A stretch of 5,681 nt of DNA from SAR116 cluster bacterium (lineage in GTDB: Bacteria > Pseudomonadota > Alphaproteobacteria > Puniceispirillales > Puniceispirillaceae), in assembly GCA_002683535.1 (NCBI GenBank), contig NYTO01000127.1, positions 1 to 5,681 of the forward strand. The letters run 5' to 3'. Under the pieces are notes generated by a model. The model was not told where the DNA came from, did not search any database, and was given only the letters and a program-made list of their open reading frames with translations. The position numbers and the translations under genes are program-made. Each line of letters starts with the position of its first letter. The stretch's first letter is position 1. Below are positions 1 through 5,012 of the stretch, one piece after another.

Positions 1-1
1 A

Positions 2-1909
2 ATCAATATCGGCGGGCGGCCCAATCTTGCGGCAATTGACGGCGCCGCGCAGCATGCAGTCGCAGTCAAACCCATTAGCCGTTTTCGATACAGGCTGGAT
101 GATCTTGTCAGCGAGGGCTATCCCCGGCGTATTGCCATCATTGGCGGCGGCGCGGCGGGGTGTGAACTGGCATTGGCATTTGCCAGACGCTGGCATCGTG
201 ACGCAGGAACAAGACCCGATATTTCGATTTTTGGACGTTCGGCCCGACTTGTCCCCGAAATGCCGCCCCGTGCCGCCAGGCTGTTGCATGATGCGCTGCG
301 CAATGTCGGATGCACCATCCGGTGCGGTGCCGAGGTGACAAGGATCGAAGACGGGGCCCTTACCCTTGCAGACGGCAAGCGTTCTGAATTTGATGCTGTA
401 TTTCTTGTCAGCGCCGTGACACCGCCTGCATGGCTGGCGCATAGCGGGCTGACGCTGGACGAGGCTGGCTTTATTGCTGTTGGTCCGCACCTGCAATCGC
501 TGTCACATGATTTCGTTTTCGCTGCCGGCGATATTGCCGCGCTGAACAATAATCCGCGTCCGAAATCAGGTGTCTATGCTGTACGCGCCGGTCCGGTGCT
601 GGCTGAAAATCTGCGGCGCTTTGCGATGGGCAAGACATTGCGGCGCTGGCGCCCGCAAAAAACAGCTTTGGCGCTGGTTGGCACAGCTGACGGCAAGGCG
701 CTGGCCGTGCGTGGCAAACATGTCAGTCACAGCCGTTCGGCATGGTGGCTGAAAAAGTGGATTGATCGCCGCTGGATGGCAAAATACACGAATCTGAGCA
801 TGCCGCCCCCGACAGCACCACGTCCGCTTGCCGGTTTGCAACCGGACCGTGTTGGGGACGCGGCAATCGACCCTGCATTTGAAGCCATGCGCTGCCTTGG
901 ATGCGGTGCCAAGACGAGTCATAAAACACTGGAAGCGGCCCTGCAGGATGCAATTGTGATTGCCCGCGACCTTGGCGCAAACCCTGATCTGTTGCCGGTG
1001 GCTGGCCTTGGTGAAGATTCGGCCATCCTGCCGGCGCAAGACGGGGGCAATCTGGTGCAGTCAGTCGATGTCATCTCTGAAATCACCACCGACCCGTTCC
1101 AGCTTGGCCGGATCGCTGCTGTTCATGCGCTCAGTGACATTTACGCCGCCAATGCAACGCCGCAACATGCGCTGGCGATCATCAACATGGCACCGGCGCG
1201 CAGCGATTTGCAGCGCGAACATCTGACCCAGATCATGGCTGGCAGCCTGATGGCGCTGGCCGAGTCCGGCACGTTGCTGGTAGGCGGGCATACGAGCGAG
1301 ACAGATGCAACCACAGTGGGCTTTGCTGTCACTGGCACGCGCCTGCACGCCCCGACGCCGCCACGCCTGGAAGAGGACCCAGTGTTGGTGATCACCAAGC
1401 CTGTTGGTACCGGCGTGCTGATGGCGGGTGCCATGCAGCTGGTTGCAGACGGTGACTGGGTCAAATCGGCACTGGCGTCGATGGCTGTCAGCAATGGTAT
1501 TGCCGCCGGTCTGTTGGCTGCTGACTGTCCGGTGATGACCGATGTGACGGGCTTTGGTCTTGCCCGTCACGCGCTGAACCTTGCCGAGAGATGCCGCTAT
1601 ACCGGTGTTGAAATTACCCTGTCCGCGGTGCCGCTGCTGGACGGGGCAGATATCCTGCTGGACAAGGGCGTACGGTCCAGTCTGCATGACCAGAACGCAG
1701 CATCCGTGCGGCTGGCAGAAAGCGTGGCCGAGTCCGCACAGCAGGCCGCATTGTTTGATCCACAGACAAGTGGAGGATTGCTGGCAGCCCTGCCGCGGGT
1801 TCGCGCCGAAGCCGCAATTGACCGCCTGCGCGCAGCTGGCCAGACCGGCGTTATCATCGGCCGGCTGACAAATGCCTGGACCGGCCTTTACAGCGCGCGC
1901 AAGGGATAA
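2..1909 (+). CDS. selD: Oxidoreductase-selenophosphate synthetase fusion (SelD), 5'-truncated by window edge
   Basis: The frame is open from base 2, so the start lies upstream; 635 residues are visible (numbered from base 2). Residues 1 to about 200 match the FAD/NAD(P)H pyridine-nucleotide-disulphide oxidoreductase (NDH-2-like) module found fused N-terminally to SelD. They show a dinucleotide-binding glycine motif IIGGGAAGCE (G48-G53) and the FAD motif DFVFAAGD (170-177). A linker of about 100 residues follows. The SelD domain (about 290-635) starts at RCLGCGAK, with catalytic-position Cys301 (TGC, not Sec) and the adjacent Lys. It continues with EDSA (Asp339), HALSDIYA, GGHTSE (428-433), MTDVTGFGL (512-520) and DPQTSGG (586-592). 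SelD uses ATP and selenide to make selenophosphate, AMP and phosphate in the cytoplasm. The oxidoreductase half is inferred to supply or handle reduced selenium; its substrate is not established here. The gene is followed 5 nt later by mnmH, which uses selenophosphate. The fused type is a known family architecture, so the long N-terminal extension is not an artefact. The family assignment is very secure. Confidence 0.95.
   Translation: MNIGGRPNLAAIDGAAQHAVAVKPISRFRYRLDDLVSEGYPRRIAIIGGGAAGCELALAFARRWHRDAGTRPDISIFGRSARLVPEMPPRAARLLHDALRNVGCTIRCGAEVTRIEDGALTLADGKRSEFDAVFLVSAVTPPAWLAHSGLTLDEAGFIAVGPHLQSLSHDFVFAAGDIAALNNNPRPKSGVYAVRAGPVLAENLRRFAMGKTLRRWRPQKTALALVGTADGKALAVRGKHVSHSRSAWWLKKWIDRRWMAKYTNLSMPPPTAPRPLAGLQPDRVGDAAIDPAFEAMRCLGCGAKTSHKTLEAALQDAIVIARDLGANPDLLPVAGLGEDSAILPAQDGGNLVQSVDVISEITTDPFQLGRIAAVHALSDIYAANATPQHALAIINMAPARSDLQREHLTQIMAGSLMALAESGTLLVGGHTSETDATTVGFAVTGTRLHAPTPPRLEEDPVLVITKPVGTGVLMAGAMQLVADGDWVKSALASMAVSNGIAAGLLAADCPVMTDVTGFGLARHALNLAERCRYTGVEITLSAVPLLDGADILLDKGVRSSLHDQNAASVRLAESVAESAQQAALFDPQTSGGLLAALPRVRAEAAIDRLRAAGQTGVIIGRLTNAWTGLYSARKG
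1901..1906 (+). promoter_or_regulatory. Ribosome binding site of mnmH inside the selD end
   Basis: AAGGGA forms the last two sense codons (Lys-Gly) of selD and lies 8 nt before the mnmH ATG at 1915. It fixes that start and suggests that ribosomes finishing selD feed mnmH (translational coupling). The coupling is inferred from spacing only. Confidence 0.7.
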
Positions 1910-1914
1910 AGCGC

Positions 1915-2961
1915 ATGGCCCCACCCATTACCCGCACCAGCACCTGGAACAGCAGCGATTACAGCTGTATCATTGATGTCCGCGCCCCGTCAGAATTTGC
2001 CGAGGACCATGTACCCGGCGCCATCAACCTGCCGGTTCTGGATGATGTGGAGCGCGCCGAGATTGGCACCCTTCACAAACAGGTTGGTGCTTTTGAAGCA
2101 AAACGTCGCGGCGCAGCACTGGTTGCCCGCAATATCTCGCGCCATCTGGACATGGACCTGTCCGATGCACCACGCGATTTTCGCCCGCTTGTCTATTGTT
2201 GGCGCGGTGGCCAGCGCAGCGGGGCTATGGCCCGTGTTCTCAGCGAGATTGGCTGGAAGGTCACGGTCATTGACGGCGGCTACAAGACCTACCGCAAGTC
2301 GGTTCTGAACCAACTGGACAGCATCCCGCCACAACTGCGGCTGATTATTCTGCGCGGCCCTACCGGCACAGCAAAGACGCATATCTTGCGCGCAGCAGCC
2401 AAAGCTGGCGGTCAGGTCATCGATCTGGAAGGGCTGGCACAGCATCGCGGATCCTTGCTGGGCCCGGAACCGGACCATGAACAGCCAAGTCAGCGACAGT
2501 TCGAATCCGGACTTGCCAATGCCATGGCAGCGTTCGATGCGTCACAGCCTGTATTTATCGAAGCGGAGAGCAACAAGGTTGGCGCCCTGCACGTACCACC
2601 ATCCTTGTGGAAATCCATGCACGACGCCGACTCCATCAGCCTGACAGCGCCGTTGGAACAGCGCGTGGCGTTTCTGCTGCAGGATTATGCCCATGTGATC
2701 GCTGAGCCGGCGCGGCTCGACCCGCTGTTGAACTGGGTTGTGTCGCGGGTCGGACACGCAACAGTCGATGAATGGCGATCGCATATCGAAGGTGGCGACT
2801 GGCCGGGATTTGTTGCCAGTGTGCTGCGGGATCACTATGATCCAGCCTACAAAAGATCAGCGGCGCAACGCAGTCACAACGACATTGTGGTGATAGAGGC
2901 AGAGGCGCTGGATCGTGACGCAATCACCCTGCTGGCAGACCGCCTGTTGAAACACACATGA
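1915..2961 (+). CDS. mnmH: tRNA 2-selenouridine synthase (MnmH/SelU/YbbB)
   Basis: The protein has 348 residues, close to the roughly 364 of E. coli MnmH. It replaces the sulfur of 2-thiouridine with selenium at wobble position 34 of tRNA-Lys, -Glu and -Gln, using selenophosphate and passing through a geranylated intermediate (known for the family). Residues about 15-130 are a rhodanese domain: IIDVRAPSEF (19-28), then the active-site loop YCWRGGQRS (94-102) with catalytic-position Cys95, then DGGYKTYRK. Residues about 140-348 form the P-loop half: Walker A GPTGTAKT (148-155), the family signature DLEGLAQHRGS (170-180), IEAESNKVG (215-223) and a C-terminal HYDPAYKRS (307-315). All key motifs are present and the gene looks intact. 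It lies 5 nt after selD with its ribosome binding site inside selD, so the two are probably one operon. No intrinsic terminator is evident after the stop codon. Confidence 0.95.
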   Translation: MAPPITRTSTWNSSDYSCIIDVRAPSEFAEDHVPGAINLPVLDDVERAEIGTLHKQVGAFEAKRRGAALVARNISRHLDMDLSDAPRDFRPLVYCWRGGQRSGAMARVLSEIGWKVTVIDGGYKTYRKSVLNQLDSIPPQLRLIILRGPTGTAKTHILRAAAKAGGQVIDLEGLAQHRGSLLGPEPDHEQPSQRQFESGLANAMAAFDASQPVFIEAESNKVGALHVPPSLWKSMHDADSISLTAPLEQRVAFLLQDYAHVIAEPARLDPLLNWVVSRVGHATVDEWRSHIEGGDWPGFVASVLRDHYDPAYKRSAAQRSHNDIVVIEAEALDRDAITLLADRLLKHT

Positions 2962-3013
2962 CTGTTTGGCACAGCCTTGTATGAAATCGGCACGATGCTT
3001 GCAAAAAACGGTG

Positions 3014-3041
3014 TTGCATGATGAATTTTGTGTTGTATAAC
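3014..3041 (+). promoter_or_regulatory. Likely promoter of tRNA-Asn
   Basis: A -10-like TATAAC (3036-3041, 5 of 6 to consensus) lies 16 nt after TTGCAT (3014-3019, 3 of 6). Transcription would start near 3048, giving a leader of about 8 nt before the mature tRNA. Position and spacing fit a stable-RNA promoter, but the -35 match is modest. Confidence 0.55.
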
Positions 3042-3055
3042 GCTGCACAGGCTTT

Positions 3056-3130
3056 TCCCCGGTAGCTCAGCGGTAGAGCAAGCGACTGTTAATCGCTTGG
3101 CCGGCGGTTCGAATCCGTCCCGGGGAGCCA
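3056..3130 (+). tRNA. tRNA-Asn (anticodon GTT)
   Basis: A full cloverleaf folds by eye. The acceptor stem is TCCCCGG (3056-3062) with CCGGGGA (3120-3126). The D arm is GCTC/GAGC (3065-3068/3076-3079). The anticodon stem is AGCGA/TCGCT (3081-3085/3093-3097) with loop CTGTTAA, so the anticodon is GTT at 3088-3090. The T arm is GGCGG/CCGTC around TTCGAAT, with one G-T pair. The discriminator base is G, and CCA is encoded at 3128-3130. The gene is complete at 75 nt. Its part from 3092 onward is duplicated at 4350-4392, so it serves as the integration site of the low-GC insert. Anticodon GTT is not among the known MnmH substrates, so adjacency to the selenium genes is probably coincidental. Confidence 0.97.
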
Positions 3131-3134
3131 ACCC
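3092..3134 (+). repeat. Direct repeat copy 1 (attachment site inside tRNA-Asn)
   Basis: These 43 bases run from anticodon-loop position 38 of tRNA-Asn through the CCA end plus ACCC. They match 4350-4392 at 41 of 43 positions (differences at 3115 C/T and 3122 G/A). Identity stops abruptly at both ends: 3091 and 3135 already differ. A boundary in the anticodon loop is a classic crossover position for tyrosine integrases that use tRNA genes. This copy keeps the tRNA functional. Confidence 0.85.
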
Positions 3135-3158
3135 CTCGTGTTTTGCGAGGGGTTTTTT
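3131..3158 (+). terminator. Intrinsic terminator of tRNA-Asn
   Basis: ACCCCTCG (3131-3138) pairs with CGAGGGGT (3146-3153) around a 7-nt loop, giving an 8-bp GC-rich stem that ends in a T run through 3158. It follows directly on the CCA end. The direct repeat ends at 3134, so most of this hairpin is not present after the relic copy at 4393. The terminator therefore appears to lie on the inserted side of the junction. Confidence 0.9.
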
Positions 3159-3440
3159 GTGGCTTGGGCAGTCCTTCGGCCAACTGATTAGACAAACCAT
3201 CCATCAGATGGCTTCGATTCTAGCGGAAACAGAGTCGCTAGCAATACTTAAATCCGCCACTCTTCTGGATTTTATCATTGAAATCTGTACGTTAGCATTT
3301 GGCCTATCATCAGTTGAATAGGTTTTTTACCCAAGCGACCTACCCTTGTTTAGTCAGCTTTAGTGGTGTTATTCCATCCATAGAATTCAGTCTTTTTACC
3401 TTAGAGAGTATTTGAAAACCTTTTAGTCCACTCCCTAATT
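3159..3440. other. AT-rich noncoding stretch between tRNA and island gene
   Basis: I see no credible gene on either strand here. It holds two short inverted repeats. CCATC/GATGG (3197-3201/3207-3211) has a 5-nt loop, and CTAGCG/CGCTAG (3220-3225/3236-3241) has a 10-nt loop. A terminator-like hairpin follows near 3303. GC is about 35% in the 3241-3300 line. In mobile elements, the region next to the attachment site often carries recombinase arm sites, but no repeated arm motif could be confirmed here. Confidence 0.5.
3303..3328 (+). terminator. Weak terminator-like hairpin
   Basis: CCTAT (3303-3307) pairs with ATAGG (3318-3322), and the inner TCA/TGA can extend the stem past a 2-nt bulge. Six T residues follow. 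The stem is short and AT-rich, and no gene upstream on this strand obviously needs it, so it may be chance. Confidence 0.25.
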
Positions 3441-4184
3441 CTAATTGTCGTTAACCACGCGCCAGCCTGACTCGGCTTTTACAAAAGTATAAACGTCGGT
3501 CATTTTTTGGCGGTCACCTGCCTTGAATGGTTTTTCGCCGAGGAGTGGTGAAAGTGCAACAGACATCCCGCCAAACATCAATGCCATCTTGATTTGATAT
3601 TCTGGCAGGCCTTCCGCTTTCATTTCCTTGTAAGCCATTTCCATCATGACTTCCAACGCCTGTTTCTGGTCCATCTTCCATGTGATTTCATACTCGACTT
3701 CAACGACATATTTATTGGCGCCATCTTCATAGCCATCTCTGGCTAAAATTTTGGTATCGTAGACCAAACCATTACCGCCATCAGACGTGACAGTATCAAA
3801 CAGCAATTTATCTGAAGGTTTTGTATCGCTAAGTGCGGTAAAGGCGAACCATATACAGACAGTTGCCACAACAATCATCACGCCTATTGTCAGCGGGTCC
3901 TTCTGCTTCAACTTGGCAATATAGTTTCGAACCTTTGGATGTTCATGGACAGTTTCCGCCTGCCCCTTGATCGTCGTAAATTTGGTTTTTGCATCCGAGG
4001 TCAGAGCCGCTTGTTTGGTTTTTGCGTCTTCAACCATTGGGCCTAGCTTCGTTTTTGCCCGTGCAGCCAATTTTTTGGATATAGTTCGCGTGAACTCTGC
4101 CAATGCCGCCAGCCTGGTTTTTGCCGCTACCACAAAAAATCGCATTTTTTCTTTTGCGGTCTCTATTGCAGATTTATCGTCCAT
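3441..4184 (-). CDS. Single-pass membrane protein with N-terminal 11-residue repeats, unknown function
   Basis: I do not recognise a family. The chosen ATG at 4184 gives 247 residues and has AAAGG about 10 nt upstream; an in-frame GTG at 4205 would add 7 residues but has no such site. Residues 10-86 are seven gap-free 11-residue units, several beginning AKTK or AKTR, rich in Lys and Ala, with hydrophobic residues mostly at unit positions 1, 4/5 and 8. This predicts an amphipathic helix or coiled coil. A basic stretch (KLKQK) precedes one membrane segment at about 98-118, followed by an acidic turn. The positive-inside rule therefore places the N terminus in the cytoplasm and about 129 C-terminal residues in the periplasm. 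That part alternates likely beta strands (YVVEVEYEITW) with a Met-rich helix and ends TFVKAESGWRVVNDN, loosely like NTF2-type folds (weak inference). It is the only gene of the tRNA-Asn insert, with lower GC than its neighbours. It is open and has a good ribosome binding site, so it is probably expressed. Confidence 0.85.
   Translation of the reverse strand: MDDKSAIETAKEKMRFFVVAAKTRLAALAEFTRTISKKLAARAKTKLGPMVEDAKTKQAALTSDAKTKFTTIKGQAETVHEHPKVRNYIAKLKQKDPLTIGVMIVVATVCIWFAFTALSDTKPSDKLLFDTVTSDGGNGLVYDTKILARDGYEDGANKYVVEVEYEITWKMDQKQALEVMMEMAYKEMKAEGLPEYQIKMALMFGGMSVALSPLLGEKPFKAGDRQKMTDVYTFVKAESGWRVVNDN
3927..4157 (-). repeat. Seven tandem 33-nt (11-codon) coding repeats
   Basis: On the plus strand, GTTTTTGC recurs at 3985, 4018, 4051 and 4117, i.e. 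at spacings of 33, 33 and 66. In protein this is seven consecutive 11-residue units covering residues 10-86 of the minus-strand gene. Units 2, 4, 5 and 6 keep AKT(K/R) at their start and units 1, 3 and 7 are diverged. The exact 33-nt register, with partial conservation at DNA level, suggests growth by internal duplication. Confidence 0.85.
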
Positions 4185-4257
4185 ATCCACAACCTTTCGT
4201 TGCACTTAAAAGTTATAAACTAGTGATTTTTGTTGTGGGGGGTAGATTAAAAAAGTG

Positions 4258-4294
4258 ATTATAAGGCCATCTCTTTATTAATGGTAAAATTATA
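4258..4294 (-). promoter_or_regulatory. Candidate promoter(s) for the island membrane-protein gene
   Basis: Read on the minus strand, two perfect TATAAT hexamers occur at 4263-4258 and 4294-4289, within a very AT-rich stretch upstream of the gene. The first has TTTACC (4288-4283) 19 nt before it, a weak -35 at a long spacing. Neither is convincing as a complete promoter, and AT-rich DNA gives such matches by chance. Confidence 0.3.
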
Positions 4295-4349
4295 GTCGAC
4301 TTTATTATCGCTTGATGAATTGGTAAATAAATCTGGTGTTAGTGCATTC

Positions 4350-4392
4350 ATCGCTTGGCCGGCGGTTCGAATTCGTCCCAGGGAGCCAACCC
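4350..4392 (+). repeat. Direct repeat copy 2: tRNA-Asn 3' relic (distal attachment site)
   Basis: This copy reproduces tRNA-Asn from anticodon-loop position 38 to CCA plus ACCC. Its changes are C to T at 4373 and G to A at 4380 relative to the intact gene, and the second disrupts the acceptor half. The 5' half of a tRNA is absent: the preceding bases are AT-rich island sequence. It cannot make a tRNA. It is best read as the distal attachment site left by integration, drifting without selection. Confidence 0.85.
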
Positions 4393-4669
4393 TTTCACAT
4401 CTGCTCTTCCTGCATCACGTGACGCGTGATCTGCCACGTCATAGCCTGGCGGCTGGCAAAGCCCGTCCGGGGTGCGACCCGAATTCTTGACAACTGTCCT
4501 GTCCGGAGTGGCTGAATGGTGTTTTCATTAAGAAATGCACCTGCCTTCACCTATTGGAAAAACCCTTTCGGATGGTCTAGGCTATTGCCAAGGTGATGCC
4601 TGTTGCCAATTCTGAAACCCACCGAATTGAATTTGTGGGCAAGCACAAAATAGAGGGAGCGTCCAAGCC
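4393..4669. other. Intergenic region after the island
   Basis: No gene is supported here on either strand. GC returns towards the core level after the relic repeat. The stretch contains an inverted repeat ATCACG/CGTGAT (4414-4419/4425-4430), with no T run after it, and a GGGT/ACCC hairpin at 4470-4480. An isolated TTGACA at 4487-4492 has no matching -10 at normal spacing. It probably represents the original downstream flank of tRNA-Asn plus the leader of the next gene. Confidence 0.5.
4554..4583 (+). promoter_or_regulatory. Weak candidate promoter for the 95-residue gene
   Basis: TTGGAA (4554-4559) is followed after 18 nt by TAGGCT (4578-4583), which would start transcription roughly 80 nt before the ATG at 4670. 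Both hexamers match consensus only partly, so this is a guess based on position. Confidence 0.2.
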
Positions 4670-4957
4670 ATGAATGACAATAGCGACCAAGCACAACAGA
4701 TCGAAGACCAGACAACCTTTATCATCGCTTCAAACGATGACCGGAAAGTTGTGCGAATGATTGATGTGCTGAATGATCTGGACATGGAAAAGCTGGCCAC
4801 ATTTCGTGCAGAGAACAAGGCGCAGGGATTTGAGACCACTGTGACGCAGTTTGCCGATGAGGAAGAAGCCGGAAAACGGTATGACGAGATCACAGCCCGA
4901 TACGCAAATCTAAAAGTGACCACCCCGGTCAATGAATTTGACCCGCGCCATCCGTGA
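4670..4957 (+). CDS. Small acidic hypothetical protein (95 residues)
   Basis: The ATG at 4670 is preceded by AGAGGGAG (4652-4659) at a 10-nt gap, a strong ribosome binding site that supports this start. The protein is soluble, with no signal peptide or membrane segment. The N-terminal 15 residues are polar (Asn, Gln, Asp), followed by a likely strand (TTFIIAS), a helix (residues about 27-52, including MIDVLNDLDMEKLATF), the segment GFETTVTQF and an acidic helix (DEEEAGKRYDEI). The helix-then-GFET arrangement is faintly like the small RraB-type alpha/beta domain, but I would not name it on that basis. It lies 55 nt upstream of the aminotransferase gene on the same strand, so co-transcription is plausible and a functional link is unproven. 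GC and codon use look like the core genome rather than the adjacent island. Confidence 0.8.
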   Translation: MNDNSDQAQQIEDQTTFIIASNDDRKVVRMIDVLNDLDMEKLATFRAENKAQGFETTVTQFADEEEAGKRYDEITARYANLKVTTPVNEFDPRHP

Positions 4958-4991
4958 TCGCCAGACATCTGATCACGCCACCGCTGGTGGC
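4955..4991 (+). other. Two consecutive hairpins between the 95-residue gene and the aminotransferase gene
   Basis: TGATC (4955-4959, including the stop codon) can pair with GATCA (4971-4975). Directly after it, GCCACC (4977-4982) pairs perfectly with GGTGGC (4986-4991) across a 3-nt loop. No T run follows, so this is not a standard intrinsic terminator. It could affect RNA stability or translation of the next gene, whose ribosome binding site starts about 13 nt later. Confidence 0.4.
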
Positions 4992-5012
4992 CAAAATTCA
5001 GCTGGGGGAAGA

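Larger units (their letters stand above)
3092..4392. mobile_element. Small tRNA-Asn-integrated element or island remnant (about 1.26 kb)
   Basis: The insert is framed by a 43-nt imperfect direct repeat that begins inside the tRNA-Asn gene; the offset between copies is 1258 bp. Sample lines inside it have roughly 28-43% GC by hand count, against 60-63% in flanking genes. It carries one recognisable gene, on the minus strand at 3441-4184, plus AT-rich noncoding DNA. No integrase, excisionase, replication or transposase gene is visible, so it is either a decayed remnant of a larger island or a mini-element that would need recombinase in trans. An alternative is decay of a tandem tRNA-Asn duplication, but that does not explain the cargo gene or the sharp repeat boundaries. 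Confidence 0.7.

Noticed and set aside
893..913. Selenocysteine at the SelD active site
   Set aside because: The active-site codon at 902-904 is TGC (Cys), not TGA; there is no in-frame TGA in the visible gene.
1061..1924. Minus-strand 287-codon open frame inside selD
   Set aside because: It is a shadow of the high-GC selD frame; the plus-strand frame carries all SelD motifs and this one carries none.
2962..3013. Possible terminator after mnmH
   Set aside because: No GC-rich stem with a following T run is present; only a 4-bp ATGC/GCAT pairing was found, so read-through towards the tRNA cannot be excluded.
2874..3200. Minus-strand 108-codon open frame across tRNA-Asn, with a stretch reading DGFEPPAKRL and ACSTAELPG
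   Set aside because: This is the antisense reading of the tRNA gene, a familiar spurious peptide in annotations. It overlaps the tRNA and the mnmH end and has no ribosome binding site.
3159..3440. Fossil integrase next to the tRNA
   Set aside because: I read this stretch in both directions and found only frames interrupted by stops, with no Arg-His-Arg-Tyr integrase box; the element has no visible recombinase.
4501..4526. GGAGTGGCTGAATGGTG, resembling the 5' end of a tRNA-Ser or tRNA-Leu
   Set aside because: The acceptor spacing is wrong and no anticodon arm, variable arm or 3' half follows, so the similarity is limited to a D-arm-like stretch.
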